Assembly (NCBI RefSeq): GCF_009720725.1
Contig: NZ_WNKT01000008.1
Coordinates: 50,187 to 114,186, forward strand
DNA: 64,000 nt
Reading direction: 5' to 3'
From: Allochromatium palmeri
Lineage (GTDB): Bacteria > Pseudomonadota > Gammaproteobacteria > Chromatiales > Chromatiaceae
Shown here in pieces: positions 1 to 10,140 of the stretch (its first letter is position 1; the number at the start of each line of letters is the position of its first letter). Made by a program: the position numbers and the translations under genes. The notes under the pieces are model-generated. The model did not search any database and had not been told where the DNA came from. It worked only from the letters and a program-made list of their open reading frames with translations.

Positions 1-850
1 GTTTTTGTGCTGCGAACGGTCGTTCTGGCACTGGACCACGATATTGGTCGGGTTGTGGGTGATGCGCACCGCCGATTCGGTCCGGTTGACGTGCTGACCA
101 CCGGCGCCGCTGGCGCGATAGACATCGATGCGCAGATCGGCTGGATTGATCTCGATCTCGACCGAGTCGTCGACCTCGGGCGAGACGAACACCGACGAGA
201 AGGACGTATGACGGCGGTTGCCCGAGTCGAAGGGCGACTTGCGCACCAGACGGTGCACGCCGATCTCGGTGCGCAGCCAGCCGAAGGCATGGTCGCCCTC
301 GAACTTGATGGTCGCCGACTTGATGCCCGCGACCTCGCCCGGCGAGACTTCCATCAGCTCGGTCTTGAAGCCACGACGCTCGCCCCAGCGCAGATACATG
401 CGCAGCAGCATCTCGGCCCAGTCCTGCGCCTCGGTGCCGCCCGAACCGGCCTGGATGTCGACAAAGGCGTTGCAGGCGTCCATTTCGCCGGAGAACATGC
501 GCCGGAACTCCAGCTCGGACACGCGCCCCTCGTGGCTTTTGAGATCGACGACGAGCGATTCAAGAGTCGCCTCGTCGGACTCTTCGGCCGCGAGTGCCAG
601 CAGATCATCGGCATCGGCGAGCGCGGCGGTCATTTCGTCGACCGTGAGCACCACGGCTTCCAGACTGGCGCGCTCGCGTCCGAGCGCCTGGGCGCGGCTC
701 GGATCGTTCCAGATGGTCGGATCTTCGAGTTCGCGCAGGACTTCAGTCAGCCGATCTTTGCGTTCGGCATAGTCAAAGATACCCCCTGAGGGACTCGACA
801 CGTCCCTTCAGGTCGGCGATATGATTGGCGATCGGATTGATGTCGAGCAT
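1..850 (-). CDS. prfB: Peptide chain release factor 2 (3' end beyond window)
   Basis: RF2 recognises UGA and UAA codons on the ribosome and triggers peptide release. The gene starts at ATG 850-848 ([17 protein letters not shown]), reads to an in-frame TGA at 775-773, and continues in the +1 frame as [19 protein letters not shown], so it needs the programmed frameshift annotated separately. The +1 frame then shows the peptidyl-hydrolysis loop [13 protein letters not shown], encoded near 65-117. About 280 of the usual ~365 residues lie in the window; the C-terminus is cut off by the window start, so this is not a broken gene. It is transcribed divergently from ndk. A -10-like TATGAT is visible on the minus strand at 887-882. 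Confidence 0.96.
772..787 (-). promoter_or_regulatory. Programmed +1 frameshift site of prfB
   Basis: Read on the minus strand the site is AGGGGGTATCTTTGAC: an internal Shine-Dalgarno (AGGGGG), the slippery CTT codon, then in-frame TGA followed by C. This is the known autoregulatory shift site of bacterial prfB. Low RF2 lets the ribosome slip +1 at CTT-T, while high RF2 terminates translation after codon 25. Downstream, only the +1 frame encodes RF2. Confidence 0.97.
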
Positions 851-1275
851 GAGCAGTCCCGGCCGGATAAAAGTTCGGAATCATAACCCGTTGTAACAGT
901 GGGTTTCCAGTGTCGCCAAATCGTGGAGCCAGCGCGCCCGGCAAGGCGACGGACCTCTGAGCGCCTATCGCCTGTGAAGCCCGGATAAAATCGCATCTTA
1001 TTGTGTGCGCTGAACGCGCTGACAGCGGGCCTCAACCGGGGTTGGCGTGCGCGAACCAGGGTGACTTTATATGACTCGGGCCGTGATCCAAGCCATCGTG
1101 CCATTGCCCGACCACGCCGCTACCATTAGACTTAGGAATCGACCTGACACAAACGTCGCTGGAATCCGTCGGACAGTCCGCGTTCGGACCGGACCAGCCG
1201 CCTCCCGACAGCGTTCCAATCCGCGTCGAATTTCCGAATCCATCCATACCAACGCCCCATTTGTTAGGAGCCCGC
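851..1275. other. 425-bp divergent intergenic region prfB/ndk
   Basis: No coding sequence here resembles a known family; the short open frames are not supported by a ribosome binding site or composition. The region should hold the promoters of prfB (minus strand) and ndk (plus strand). A small hairpin (GTCCG-CGTT-CGGAC) lies near 1176. No RNA gene was recognised. Confidence 0.5.
1104..1132 (+). promoter_or_regulatory. Candidate sigma-70 promoter of ndk
   Basis: TTGCCC (1104-1109) and TAGACT (1127-1132) are separated by exactly 17 nt, each matching four of six consensus bases. It would give a leader of about 135 nt before ndk. Found by eye only; in a GC-rich genome such matches can occur by chance. 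Confidence 0.3.
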
Positions 1276-1704
1276 ATGGCTATTGAGCGTACCCTGTCCA
1301 TTATCAAACCGAACGCCGTCGCTAAGGACGCCATTGGCGCCATCCTGAGTCGCTTCGAGGCCGCCGACCTCAAGATCGTCGCGGCGCGTATGCTGCACAT
1401 GAGCCGCGAGCAGGCCAGCGCCTTCTATGCCGTGCATCAGGGCAAGCCCTTCTTCGATGAACTGGTCGACTTCATGAGCTCCGGCCCGGTCATGGTCCAG
1501 GTGCTGGAAGGCGAGGACGCTGTGACCAAGAATCGTGACATCATGGGCGCCACCAACCCGGCCCAGGCTGCGCCCGGTACCATCCGCGCCGATTTCGCCG
1601 ACTCCTTCACCGAGAACGCCGCGCACGGCTCGGACTCGCCCGAGAACGCTGCCGTCGAGATCGCGTTCTTCTTCCCTGAGGGCGTCTGCCCCCGCACCCG
1701 CTGA
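1276..1704 (+). CDS. ndk: Nucleoside diphosphate kinase
   Basis: Cytoplasmic enzyme moving the gamma-phosphate of ATP onto NDPs through a phosphohistidine. The 142-residue product has the usual Ndk length and the N-terminal [15 protein letters not shown]. The active-site His is residue 117 in the ENAAHGSDS motif. The start is ATG 1276, preceded by AGGAG at 1266-1270; an in-frame TTG at 1261 lies upstream of that site and was rejected. rlmN follows 20 nt downstream on the same strand, so co-transcription is likely. Confidence 0.98.
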   Translation: MAIERTLSIIKPNAVAKDAIGAILSRFEAADLKIVAARMLHMSREQASAFYAVHQGKPFFDELVDFMSSGPVMVQVLEGEDAVTKNRDIMGATNPAQAAPGTIRADFADSFTENAAHGSDSPENAAVEIAFFFPEGVCPRTR

Positions 1705-1724
1705 TCGAGACGATCAGGACCGCC

Positions 1725-2822
1725 ATGAGCGCCATTTCAACCAAGCCCAATCCGCTCGACCTCGACCTCGCCGGCTGCGAGTCGCTGGTGATCGCGCTGG
1801 GGTTCAAGGCGTTTCATGGCCGTAATCTCTTCAAGTGGCTGCACAAGCATGGCGTCGTCGACTTCGACGCCATGACGGATCTGCCCAAGACGCTGCGCAC
1901 CGCCCTGCTCGATACCGCCGAGATCCGGCTGCCCCGCATCCTCCAGACCCATCCATCCGCCGATGGCACCATCAAGTGGGTGATGGAGCTGACCGACGGG
2001 CAGCGGGTCGAGACCGTGTTCATCCCTGAAGGCAAGCGCAGCACCATCTGCGTGTCGTCGCAAGTCGGCTGTGCGCTCGAATGCGCCTTCTGCGCCACCG
2101 CGCGCCAGGGGTTCAACCGCAATCTGAACGTCTCCGAGATCATCGGCCAGGTCTGGCATGCCGCGCGCCAGCTCGACGCCTCGCCGACCAATGTGGTCAT
2201 GATGGGCATGGGTGAGCCGCTGGCCAATTTCGAGGCTGCCGTCACGGCCATGGATATCATGCAGGATGATCTGGCCTACATGCTGGCCAAGCACCGCGTG
2301 ACCCTGAGCACCTCGGGCATCGTGCCCAACATCTATCGGCTGCGCGAAGTCAGCGATGTCTCGCTGGCCGTCTCGCTGCACGCGCCGACCGATGCACTGC
2401 GCGACGAACTGGTGCCGATCAACCGCAAGTATCCACTCGCCGAGCTGATGCCGGCCTGCAAGCACTATGTCGCCGGCGACAAACGGCGCAAGATCACCTG
2501 GGAATACGTGATGCTCGATGGCATCAACGACAGCCTGGCCCAGGCCAAGCAGCTCATCCGACTGCTCGAAGGCATACCCTCCAAGGTCAATCTGATCCCC
2601 TTCAATCCCTTCACCGGCAGCGACTTCGGTACCTCGCCGCCGGAACGGGTCGAAGCCTTCCGCGAGCGTCTGGCCCGCTCCGGGATCTTCACCATGACGC
2701 GCAAGACCCGTGGCGATGAGATCGCGGCGGCCTGTGGTCAACTGGTCGGACGGGTCGAGGATCGCACCGGACGGCTCGGGCGCGTGCGGATCGAAACCCA
2801 CAGCCGGGTGAGCGTGCGATGA
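1725..2822 (+). CDS. rlmN: Dual-specificity 23S rRNA/tRNA adenine C2-methyltransferase
   Basis: Radical-SAM methyltransferase that makes m2A2503 in 23S rRNA and m2A37 in some tRNAs. The 365-residue protein carries the CX3CX2C [4Fe-4S] motif as CALECAFC (residues 116-123). The C-terminal [12 protein letters not shown] contains the second catalytic Cys, which forms the methyl-transfer intermediate. Length and both Cys motifs are typical of RlmN rather than Cfr. The stop overlaps the pilW start as ATGA, which indicates translational coupling. It heads the rlmN-pilW-rodZ-hisS-yfgM-bamB-der neighbourhood conserved in gammaproteobacteria. Confidence 0.97.
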   Translation: MSAISTKPNPLDLDLAGCESLVIALGFKAFHGRNLFKWLHKHGVVDFDAMTDLPKTLRTALLDTAEIRLPRILQTHPSADGTIKWVMELTDGQRVETVFIPEGKRSTICVSSQVGCALECAFCATARQGFNRNLNVSEIIGQVWHAARQLDASPTNVVMMGMGEPLANFEAAVTAMDIMQDDLAYMLAKHRVTLSTSGIVPNIYRLREVSDVSLAVSLHAPTDALRDELVPINRKYPLAELMPACKHYVAGDKRRKITWEYVMLDGINDSLAQAKQLIRLLEGIPSKVNLIPFNPFTGSDFGTSPPERVEAFRERLARSGIFTMTRKTRGDEIAAACGQLVGRVEDRTGRLGRVRIETHSRVSVR

Positions 2823-3601
2823 AGATACCGGGGTTGGCGGTACGCCTGTCTCTCGTGCTGAGTCTCTGTCTGTCACTGCTCGCCTGCGGCGGCAAGTCGA
2901 CGAAGACCGGCGACGAGGAACTGGGTCTGAGCCAACAGGACAGTCCGGCTGAACTCTATGTCGAACTCGCCAAGGAGTACTACCGGCTAGGGCAGACCGA
3001 GGTCGCGCTGCGCCGTGCCCAGCAGGCGGTCGAGACCGATAAAACCTATGCGCCCGCGCATGTTTGGCTGGCCTTTCTGCTCGAACAGTTGCAGCAGACC
3101 GATGAGGCGAGCAGGCACTATGAGCGTGCTGTGAAGCTCGCTCCGAACAATCCCGACGTCCTCAATGCCTACGGCTCTTTTCTATGCAATCAGCGCCGTT
3201 ATGCCGAGGCCGATGCTCAGTTCCTCAAGGCCGCTGGAAATCCGGTGTATTCGACGCCCTGGATCGCCCTGACCAATGCGGGCAACTGCGCCATCGAGGG
3301 GGGCGATACAGCCAAGGCCGAGCTCCACTACCGCGCGGCCATTCAGTCGAACGCGACCTTCGGCGCGCCCCTGGCCAGTCTGGCCGAACTGGCTATGCAG
3401 CGTGGCGATGCCCAAAGCGCCAAGGATTTGATCGACCGTTATTTCAAGCCGGATACGGTTCGCACACCGGCGGCCTCACGTACCGCCCTTCAGGTCGGTA
3501 TCCAGGCCGAGCGTGCGCTCGGCAACCGCAAGCGTGCCGCGTTCTATCAGAACGCGTTGAAAAAGAACTTCCCTGATACGGCAACGAGCCGCGCCCCCTA
3601 G
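2819..3601 (+). CDS. pilW: Type IV pilus biogenesis/stability lipoprotein PilW (PilF)
   Basis: Outer-membrane pilotin-like TPR lipoprotein needed for assembly of the PilQ secretin. The 260-residue protein begins with a lipoprotein signal peptide ending in the lipobox LLACGG. TPR motifs follow ([61 protein letters not shown]). The start overlaps the rlmN stop by ATGA. The family call rests on the lipobox, the TPR layout and the position between rlmN and rodZ. No other pilus genes are in the window. Confidence 0.92.
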   Translation: MKIPGLAVRLSLVLSLCLSLLACGGKSTKTGDEELGLSQQDSPAELYVELAKEYYRLGQTEVALRRAQQAVETDKTYAPAHVWLAFLLEQLQQTDEASRHYERAVKLAPNNPDVLNAYGSFLCNQRRYAEADAQFLKAAGNPVYSTPWIALTNAGNCAIEGGDTAKAELHYRAAIQSNATFGAPLASLAELAMQRGDAQSAKDLIDRYFKPDTVRTPAASRTALQVGIQAERALGNRKRAAFYQNALKKNFPDTATSRAP

Positions 3602-3713
3602 GATATGACCTTGACCAGGGCCCTCGCCCATTGGCGCTCAAAGCCACTGGATGACGTTGCGAATCGCCCAATTACGTGACATCGCCTACTGACACTCGAC
3701 CACTGATCACGCC

Positions 3714-4763
3714 ATGAGCTCATCGATCAATACCATGCCTTCAGACGATCCCAAAACGCTGGAGCCACACGACACCTCAGGCCGCCGACTGCGCGCGCTG
3801 CGCGAGTCTCGCAAGCTCGATATCGATCGGGTCGCGGCTCAACTCCATCTTCAGCGTCATGTCGTGGAGGCTATCGAGGGCGATCAATACGAGCGTCTGC
3901 CGGCCCCCGTGTTCGTCGTGGGGTATATCAAGAATTATGCCCGACTCCTCGGGGCGGATCCGACGCCCATCGTCGCCGCGTATCGGGCCGCCGTTCCAAC
4001 CCGCGAGATCAGTCTGGGCGAAGCATCGAGTTATGCGAATGATGCGGCGGATTCTTCCGGACTCGGGCGCTGGGGCTGGGTGGCTGGCGTGCTGCTGATT
4101 GGCCTGGCGGCGGGCGTCGTCACGTTCTGGCTGCGAGGTCAGAGCAGTTCCGAACTGGAGTCGGGCGCGCTTGCCCTATTCCCCAAGGTCGAGGATTCAG
4201 CGAGCCTGACCCCGGATTCATCCACGGCCAAGACCACAGCCGTGCCACAACCCGAGACTAAATCGACGCTCTCCGCGCCTCCTGAGAGTATCCCGCTCAG
4301 ACGCGCCGAGCCGTCGACGAGTCCCGGCACGCCCACGACCTCCGAAACCACAGTACCGGCGGAAACCCTGGTCGCCGCCAACACGCTCGTCAGCACCCCA
4401 GATACACCCGAAACGCCGGCCGAAGAACCCCCGGTTGCGTCAGATGAGGAAGACGGCGCGGACAGCCCAACCGAAACGGCCGCCGCAGACGAACCGGCGC
4501 CCCAGACAACCTCTACCGAGGTCGTGCTCGAATTCACCGGGACGTGCTGGATCGATGTGCGTGGCGCCAACGGTCGTGTGGTGCTCAATGGCGAGATGCG
4601 CTCAGGCGACCGGCGCGTGCTCGACGGCGAACCGCCCTACAAGTTCGTCATCGGCAATGCCGCCGCGACCCAACTGACGATCGGCGGCCGGCCCTTTGAT
4701 CTCAAGGGCCGCGCCCAGGGCAATGTCGCCCGCTTCTCGCTCGATCCCAATGCCGTCGAATGA
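3714..4763 (+). CDS. rodZ: Cytoskeleton protein RodZ
   Basis: Bitopic inner-membrane protein linking MreB to the cell-wall elongation machinery. The 349-residue product has an N-terminal cytoplasmic helix-turn-helix domain (about residues 22-90, GRRLRALRESRKLDIDRVA). It is followed by one membrane segment (about 123-141, WGWVAGVLLIGLAAGVVTF), a long Pro/Thr/Glu-rich periplasmic linker, and a C-terminal beta domain of the DUF4115 type (FTGTCWIDVRGANGR). Domain order and length match RodZ. hisS starts 46 nt downstream; ispG, which sits between them in many relatives, is absent. A second in-frame ATG at 3735 is possible. Confidence 0.94.
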   Translation: MSSSINTMPSDDPKTLEPHDTSGRRLRALRESRKLDIDRVAAQLHLQRHVVEAIEGDQYERLPAPVFVVGYIKNYARLLGADPTPIVAAYRAAVPTREISLGEASSYANDAADSSGLGRWGWVAGVLLIGLAAGVVTFWLRGQSSSELESGALALFPKVEDSASLTPDSSTAKTTAVPQPETKSTLSAPPESIPLRRAEPSTSPGTPTTSETTVPAETLVAANTLVSTPDTPETPAEEPPVASDEEDGADSPTETAAADEPAPQTTSTEVVLEFTGTCWIDVRGANGRVVLNGEMRSGDRRVLDGEPPYKFVIGNAAATQLTIGGRPFDLKGRAQGNVARFSLDPNAVE

Positions 4764-4809
4764 TCCCATCGGCCAGAACAGACAGCCGCGCTGAATCCTG
4801 CTCCCATCC

Positions 4810-6084
4810 ATGAGTAAATACATCCAAGCCATCCGTGGCATGAACGATATCCTGCCGGAGCGCATCGCGCTCTGGCAACACATCGAGCAGACCGCGCGCG
4901 CGGTGCTGGCCGGCTATGGCTACAACGAGATCCGCACCCCATTGGTCGAAGTGACTGAGCTGTTCAAGCGCTCCATCGGCGAGGTGACCGACATCGTCGA
5001 GAAGGAGATGTACAGCTTTGCCGACCGGCATGGCGACAGTCTCAGTCTGCGTCCCGAGGGCACGGCGAGCTGCGTGCGCGCCGCCATCGAGCATGGCCTG
5101 CTGGTCCAGCCGCAACGGCTCTGGTATCAGGGACCGATGTTTCGCTACGAGCGCCCGCAGCGGGGCCGTTATCGTCAGTTCCATCAGATCGGCGTGGAAG
5201 CCTTCGGGCTGACCGGTCCGGATATCGACATCGAGGTCATCCTGCTCACTGCCCGGCTGTGGCGGCGTCTGGGACTGACCGGCTTCCGGCTGGAGATCAA
5301 CACCCTGGGCGACAGCGACGAGCGTCAGGTCTATCGCGAACGTCTGGTGGCCTATCTCCAGGCGCGCGCCGATCAGCTCGACGCCGACAGCCAGCGCCGT
5401 CTGACCACCAATCCGCTGCGCATCCTCGACTCCAAGCACCCCGAGACCCAGCGTCTACTGACTGACGCCCCCAGTCTCATGGATGTTCTGGGCGAGGAGA
5501 CGCGCTCGCACTTCGAGCGCCTGCGGGCCGGACTCGATGCCGCCGGCATTGACTATCAGGTCAATCCGCGTCTGGTGCGCGGTCTGGACTACTACAACCG
5601 CACCGTCTTCGAGTGGATCACCGAGGATCTCGGCGCTCAGGGGACGGTCTGCGCTGGCGGGCGCTATGATGGACTGGTCGAGCAGCTCGGCGGGCGTTCG
5701 ACGCCGGCGGTGGGGTTTGCCATGGGCCTGGAGCGTCTGGTCGAGATCCTGGAGCAGTCCGGCTTCGCGCCCGCGCCGCGCCTCGATGCCTATCTGGTTG
5801 CCGTCGGCGAGCGTGCCGAAGCCGCCGCGCCGGCGCTGGCCGAGCAGCTGCGCGAGGCACTGCCGTCTCTGCGGTTGCAAGCGCACTGTGGCGGCGGCAG
5901 CTTCAAGAGCCAGTTCAAGAAGGCCGACAAAAGCGGCGCGCGTTTCGCCTTGATCCTGGGCGACGAGGAACTGGAACGCGGCGTCGTCGGCGTGAAGGAT
6001 CTGCGCGGCGAGTCCGAACAGCGTGAGCTGCGCCACGCGGATCTGGCCGCTATTCTGGCCGAACTGATTCAACCTGAGGATTGA
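4810..6084 (+). CDS. hisS: Histidine--tRNA ligase
   Basis: Class II aminoacyl-tRNA synthetase that charges tRNA-His. The 424 residues show [17 protein letters not shown] at the N-terminus, motif 2 ([18 protein letters not shown]), the histidine-specific [15 protein letters not shown], motif 3 (GFAMGLERL) and a C-terminal anticodon-binding domain. Length is typical. It follows rodZ closely and runs almost into yfgM, consistent with one transcription unit. Confidence 0.98.
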   Translation: MSKYIQAIRGMNDILPERIALWQHIEQTARAVLAGYGYNEIRTPLVEVTELFKRSIGEVTDIVEKEMYSFADRHGDSLSLRPEGTASCVRAAIEHGLLVQPQRLWYQGPMFRYERPQRGRYRQFHQIGVEAFGLTGPDIDIEVILLTARLWRRLGLTGFRLEINTLGDSDERQVYRERLVAYLQARADQLDADSQRRLTTNPLRILDSKHPETQRLLTDAPSLMDVLGEETRSHFERLRAGLDAAGIDYQVNPRLVRGLDYYNRTVFEWITEDLGAQGTVCAGGRYDGLVEQLGGRSTPAVGFAMGLERLVEILEQSGFAPAPRLDAYLVAVGERAEAAAPALAEQLREALPSLRLQAHCGGGSFKSQFKKADKSGARFALILGDEELERGVVGVKDLRGESEQRELRHADLAAILAELIQPED

Positions 6085-6095
6085 CGGAGACTGTC

Positions 6096-6722
6096 GTGAG
6101 CTACGAAACCGACGAGGAAAAAGTCGAAGCCATCAAGAAATGGTGGAAGGACAATGGGCTGTCGGTGATCGCCGGCGCGGCCATCGGTCTGGGCGCTATC
6201 TGGGGCTGGCGACTGTGGATCGGCCATCAGGAAAGCACGGCCAGCCAGGCGTCACTCGCCTTCGAGCAGCTGATGATCAACGCCGCTGATCAACAGGCCG
6301 AGGCTGTCGCCAAACAGGTCAAGCGTCTTGAGGACGATTTCGGCTCCACGCCCTACTCAGCGCTCGGCGAGCTGGTCGCGGCCAAGTCGCTCTATGAAGC
6401 GGGTCAGGCCAAGGACGCCATGGCCACGTTCCAGAAGGCGATCGACACGGCCCCAGATCCGGCCATTGCACGTCTGGCTGCCGTGCGTCTGGCACGCCTC
6501 CAGTTCGCGGAGAATCAACTCGATGCCGCCGCCAAGACCCTCGATCAATACGACGTCAGCCCCGCTTTCGCCGGTGAGTTCGCCGCCGTGCGTGGCGACA
6601 TCGCCGCCGCACGCGGAGACCTGGAGGCGGCGCGCGCGGCCTATCAACGCGCGATCGAGTCCGGGAGCAGTCTCTCGCAACTCATCCGTCTCAAGCTCGA
6701 CAACCTGCCTGCCGCCGGTTAG
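6096..6722 (+). CDS. yfgM: YfgM-like tetratricopeptide membrane protein
   Basis: Inner-membrane protein with a periplasmic TPR domain; the E. coli homologue associates with the SecYEG translocon and the chaperone PpiD. The product starts MSYETDEEKVEAIKKWWKDN, has one transmembrane helix (about residues 20-40, LSVIAGAAIGLGAIWGWRLW) and a helical repeat domain. GTG 6096 was chosen over an in-frame TTG at 6081 because GGAG at 6086-6089 gives normal spacing and the N-terminus then aligns with the family. It lies between hisS and bamB as in E. coli. Confidence 0.9.
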   Translation: MSYETDEEKVEAIKKWWKDNGLSVIAGAAIGLGAIWGWRLWIGHQESTASQASLAFEQLMINAADQQAEAVAKQVKRLEDDFGSTPYSALGELVAAKSLYEAGQAKDAMATFQKAIDTAPDPAIARLAAVRLARLQFAENQLDAAAKTLDQYDVSPAFAGEFAAVRGDIAAARGDLEAARAAYQRAIESGSSLSQLIRLKLDNLPAAG

Positions 6723-6740
6723 GCGGACTGGATAGCGCCG

Positions 6741-6780
6741 TCAACTACCCCGCCCTGAAGGACGGGATTTCTCGCGGAGG
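6741..6780 (+). repeat. Short palindrome with TGAA loop, resembling an IS200/IS605-type element end
   Basis: In the 63-bp gap between yfgM and bamB, CCCGCCC (6749-6755) pairs with GGACGGG (6760-6766) around a TGAA loop with one mismatch, followed by ATTTCTCGCGG. Hairpins of this form are typical of the right ends of IS200/IS605-family (TnpB-type) elements, but no transposase is present, so at most this is a remnant. It could equally act as an intergenic RNA hairpin ahead of the bamB ribosome binding site. Confidence 0.35.
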
Positions 6781-6785
6781 AACTG

Positions 6786-8030
6786 ATGATGGGACTTCGC
6801 TTCGGATCTTCACTTTTGCGGCTCAGCCTGGTTCTGCTGCTGGCCATGCCGCTGACTGGCTGCGGCGGTATTCCCTGGTTCGGTAAGGAAAAAGACCCGA
6901 CACCGCCCTCCCCGCTGCCGCCTCTGGCGCAGGAGACGGGCGTCAACACGCTTTGGTCGGCACGCCCGACACGCGGGACCGAGGGCCGGCGACTCTATCT
7001 GGTGCCGGCGCTCGCCGAGGGCCGGCTCTATGTTGCCGACGCGCGCGGCCGGGTGGTCGCGCTTGCGGCTGACTCGGGACGCGAACTCTGGCAGCGTGAA
7101 ACAGGGCTGAACTTCAGTGGCGGGCCGGACGTGGCCGGCGAACGTCTGGTCCTCGGCACCAGCCAGGGCGAGCTGGTTGCGCTCTCGACCCAGGACGGCC
7201 ATGAACTCTGGCGCGCCCAACTCGGCAGTGAAGTGCTCTCGGTGCCACGTCTGAGCGCGACGGGGCAGGTCTTCGTGCATACGCTCGACGACAGCCTCCA
7301 CGGCCTGGACGCGACGACCGGACAGAGCCAGTGGCGCGTGAACTATCCACCGCCGGTCCTGACCCTGCGCGGCAGCAGCACACCGGCCCTGACCGAGAAC
7401 GGCGTGATCGTCGGACTCTCGGGCGGCAAACTGGTCAAGCTCGATCCCAAGGACGGTCTGCCGCTGTGGGAGGTCGTCATCACCCGACCGAGCGGACGCT
7501 CGGAGCTGGCGCGCATTGCCGATATCGATGCCGATCCGGTTCTGGTCGGTCCGACGGTCTATGTCGGCGCCTACAATGGCGATCTGGCCGCTGTGGATCG
7601 CGAGCACGGCGAGGTGCTGTGGCGTCGCGAACTCTCGGCCCATGCCGGGCTGGTGGCCGATGTCGACGGACCCAATGCTGACGGACTCTATGTGACGGAT
7701 TCCGAGGATCAGGTCTGGGGCGCCAAGATGGCCGATGGTGCCGGACGCTGGCATCAGGACCAATTGCGCTACCGCCGGCTCACCGCGCCCGCGCTGCTTG
7801 GCGAGCGGCTGCTGGTCGGTGACTTCGAGGGTTATCTGCATTTGCTCGACAAACGCGATGGGCGGCTGGTGGGGCGGACGCGCCTGACCAAGACTGGTAT
7901 CAGCGCCCGCCCACTGGTCGCGGGCAATCGCGTCTATGTCTATACGGATGATGGTACGCTGGCCGCGCTGACGCTCGGTGCGACCACCGTACCGCCATCC
8001 ACTCAAAACACTACCCAAGGGAAGCGCTGA
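6786..8030 (+). CDS. bamB: Outer membrane protein assembly factor BamB
   Basis: Outer-membrane lipoprotein of the BAM complex, an eight-bladed beta-propeller that helps BamA insert beta-barrel proteins. The 414-residue product begins with a lipoprotein signal peptide (lipobox LTGCGG). It then shows repeated PQQ-like blades such as [37 protein letters not shown] and [17 protein letters not shown]. The strong ribosome binding site CGGAGGA lies just upstream, and a second ATG follows at 6789. It sits between yfgM and der as in E. coli. Confidence 0.96.
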   Translation: MMGLRFGSSLLRLSLVLLLAMPLTGCGGIPWFGKEKDPTPPSPLPPLAQETGVNTLWSARPTRGTEGRRLYLVPALAEGRLYVADARGRVVALAADSGRELWQRETGLNFSGGPDVAGERLVLGTSQGELVALSTQDGHELWRAQLGSEVLSVPRLSATGQVFVHTLDDSLHGLDATTGQSQWRVNYPPPVLTLRGSSTPALTENGVIVGLSGGKLVKLDPKDGLPLWEVVITRPSGRSELARIADIDADPVLVGPTVYVGAYNGDLAAVDREHGEVLWRRELSAHAGLVADVDGPNADGLYVTDSEDQVWGAKMADGAGRWHQDQLRYRRLTAPALLGERLLVGDFEGYLHLLDKRDGRLVGRTRLTKTGISARPLVAGNRVYVYTDDGTLAALTLGATTVPPSTQNTTQGKR

Positions 8031-8035
8031 TCCGC

Positions 8036-9439
8036 ATGTTGCCCGTCATCACTCTGATCGGCCGCCCGAATGTCGGCAAATCGACCCTCTTCAACCGGCT
8101 CACACGCACCCGTGACGCCCTGGTCGCCGACTTTCCGGGCCTGACGCGCGACCGTCAATACGGCATCGGACGCATCGGCCCGCGTCCCTATGTCATCGTC
8201 GACACCGGCGGCATCGGCAGTGCGGCGGAGGGGATCGAGGCGCTGATGGAGCGTCAGGTCCAGCGTGCCGTCGAGGAAGCCGATCATCTGCTGTTCATGG
8301 TCGACACCCGCGACGGCTGCACGCCCGAGGATATCGACATCGCTCAGCGGCTGCGCCGGCTCGGTAAGCCGATTACCCTGGTCGTCAACAAGAGCGACAC
8401 CATGGATCCGACCCTGGCCGTGACCGACTTCCATCGGCTCGGATTGGGTGATCCCTGGGCCGCCTCGGCGACTCAGGGGCTGGGCATCCGCGGACTCATC
8501 GACCATGTCTTCGAGCAACTGCCCGAGGCTGCTGACGAAGACGGCGCGGAGATTGACGACGACCGGATCAAGGTCGCGGTCGTCGGGCGTCCGAATGCGG
8601 GCAAGTCCACGCTCATCAACCGGCTGCTCGGCGAGGAGCGGCAGGTCACGTTCGACAGCCCCGGCACCACGCGCGACAGCATCTTCATTCCCTTCGAGCG
8701 ACCCGGTCACGACCAGCGCTACACGCTAATCGATACCGCCGGACTGCGCCGACGCGCGCGTGTTAGTGATCCGATTGAAAAATTCAGCGTCATCAAGACC
8801 CTGCAAGCGATCGAAGCGGCCAATGTCATCATCCTGGTGATCGACGCTCATGAAGGCATCGGCGAACAGGATGCCACACTCGCCGGACATATCATCGACA
8901 GCGGGCGAGCGCTGGTGGTGGCGATCAATAAATGGGATGGGCTGGACACGGACACGCGCGATCGCGTGCGCGATCAGTTTGTGCGCAAGCTGGCCTTTCT
9001 CGATTTTGCCAAGCTGCACCGGGTCTCGGCACTCTACGGTAGCGGTGTCGGCCATGTGCTCGACGATGTCGATCTGGCCTATGCCAACGCCACCCGCGAC
9101 CTGTCCACGCCTGAGCTGACGCGCCTGCTGGAAGCAGCCGTGATGGAGCATCAACCGCCGCTGGTCAAGGGCCGGCGTATCAAGCTGCGCTACGCCCATC
9201 AGGGCGGCCGCAACCCGCCGATCATCGTCATCCACGGCAACCAGACCGACTCGGTGCCCGAGACCTACAAGCGCTATCTCATCAATCGCTTCCGCAAAGA
9301 ACTCGAACTGCTCGGCACTCCGCTGCGGGTGGAGTTCAAAAGCGGCTCCAATCCCTACCAGGGCAAGCGCAACACGCTCACGACCCGCCAGATCGCCAAG
9401 AAGCAGCGGCTCAAGCGTTTCACGCAGCGCAAGAGCTGA
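8036..9439 (+). CDS. der: Ribosome biogenesis GTPase Der (EngA)
   Basis: Essential GTPase for late 50S assembly with two tandem G domains and a C-terminal KH-like domain. In 467 residues the first G domain has [13 protein letters not shown] and NKSD. The second has [14 protein letters not shown] and NKWD. The KH-like part contains [20 protein letters not shown]. Start ATG 8036 is 5 nt after the bamB stop. This is the last gene of the conserved housekeeping run. Confidence 0.98.
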   Translation: MLPVITLIGRPNVGKSTLFNRLTRTRDALVADFPGLTRDRQYGIGRIGPRPYVIVDTGGIGSAAEGIEALMERQVQRAVEEADHLLFMVDTRDGCTPEDIDIAQRLRRLGKPITLVVNKSDTMDPTLAVTDFHRLGLGDPWAASATQGLGIRGLIDHVFEQLPEAADEDGAEIDDDRIKVAVVGRPNAGKSTLINRLLGEERQVTFDSPGTTRDSIFIPFERPGHDQRYTLIDTAGLRRRARVSDPIEKFSVIKTLQAIEAANVIILVIDAHEGIGEQDATLAGHIIDSGRALVVAINKWDGLDTDTRDRVRDQFVRKLAFLDFAKLHRVSALYGSGVGHVLDDVDLAYANATRDLSTPELTRLLEAAVMEHQPPLVKGRRIKLRYAHQGGRNPPIIVIHGNQTDSVPETYKRYLINRFRKELELLGTPLRVEFKSGSNPYQGKRNTLTTRQIAKKQRLKRFTQRKS

Positions 9440-9517
9440 GCGCCTCCAAGTCGCTTGGTTCCGGGACGAGTGCTCGGTACTCTAGGGGTCATAAGATCTG
9501 ATTGTGGAGCACATGCC

Positions 9518-10042
9518 ATGAGTTCCGTCGTTGAACTGTATGAAGCCCTGAGCACCGCCCCCGACGAGCGTGCCCGAGCGCGGGTGATCGCCGAGGCCTT
9601 CGAACGGCTGGAGGATCGCTATCCGCATCTGCCCGAACTGGCCACACAGGGGCATGTGCGCGAATCCGAGCTACGGCTACAAAAAGAGATCGAGCAGGTA
9701 CGCGCTGACCTGCGAACGACCGAGCAGCGACTGCAAAAGGAGATCGAACAGGTTCGAGCCAATCTCAAGCTCGAGATCGAGCAATTACGCGCAGAACTCA
9801 AACATGATATCGAGCAAGTGCGAGCCGACTTGCGAGCTACGGAGCAGAGGCTGCAAAAGGAGATCGAGCAGGTCCGAGCCGAACTCAAGCTCGAAATCGA
9901 ACAACTACGTTCCGAACTCAAGCTCGACATCGAACGTGTGCGCGGCGATGTCGCGCGCGTCAAGGTCGATCTGCTGAAATGGCTAGTGCCCTTGATGTTC
10001 GCTCAGGTCGCCGCGATCGCGGCACTGGTGAAATTACTGTGA
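9518..10042 (+). CDS. Coiled-coil protein with C-terminal membrane anchor
   Basis: Unrecognised 174-residue protein. Residues 1-45 (MSSVVELYEALSTAPDERAR) form a short helical domain. Residues ~50-145 are a long charged coiled coil of near-identical units (LQKEIEQVRADLRTTEQR, LKLEIEQLRAELKHDIEQ and variants). The C-terminus (WLVPLMFAQVAAIAALVKLL) is one transmembrane helix, so the coil probably projects from the inner membrane. The start at 9518 fits the conserved look of MSSVVELYEAL; a TTG/GTG start further upstream is unlikely. Similar small proteins in other bacteria are annotated only as hypothetical or DUF1640-like. No function is assigned. Confidence 0.75.
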   Translation: MSSVVELYEALSTAPDERARARVIAEAFERLEDRYPHLPELATQGHVRESELRLQKEIEQVRADLRTTEQRLQKEIEQVRANLKLEIEQLRAELKHDIEQVRADLRATEQRLQKEIEQVRAELKLEIEQLRSELKLDIERVRGDVARVKVDLLKWLVPLMFAQVAAIAALVKLL

Positions 10043-10074
10043 CGCCGGAGCGGTCGCGCTGGGCCACCGCCTCG

Positions 10075-10099
10075 CCCCTCTCCCCTCGCGGGAGAGGGG
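10075..10099. terminator. Perfect 10-bp hairpin between convergent genes
   Basis: CCCCTCTCCC (10075-10084) pairs exactly with GGGAGAGGGG (10090-10099) across a CTCGC loop. It lies between the convergent ends of the coiled-coil gene and the large minus-strand gene, so it may terminate either. There is no U-tract, and this palindrome type is also a common dispersed intergenic repeat in proteobacteria. Confidence 0.45.
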
Positions 10100-10140
10100 A
10101 AGAAGAAACCGTCATAGCCAAGTTGTTTTTGAGCCGTTCC

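Noticed and set aside
773..775. prfB as a pseudogene because of an internal stop
   Set aside because: The stop is part of the conserved programmed frameshift site.
7..789. Long plus-strand open frame opposite prfB
   Set aside because: It is the antisense of prfB, an artefact of high GC content; the minus strand encodes RF2 with all its motifs.
1737..2876. 379-codon minus-strand open frame over rlmN
   Set aside because: Antisense frame with His/Gln/Asp-rich low-complexity protein and no recognised motif; rlmN is clear on the other strand.
6810..8018. 402-codon minus-strand open frame over bamB
   Set aside because: Antisense shadow with no ribosome binding site; BamB propeller motifs are on the plus strand.
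9667..9945. CRISPR-like repeats
   Set aside because: The repeats are coding, contiguous and have no spacers; they build a coiled coil. No CRISPR array or cas gene was seen anywhere.
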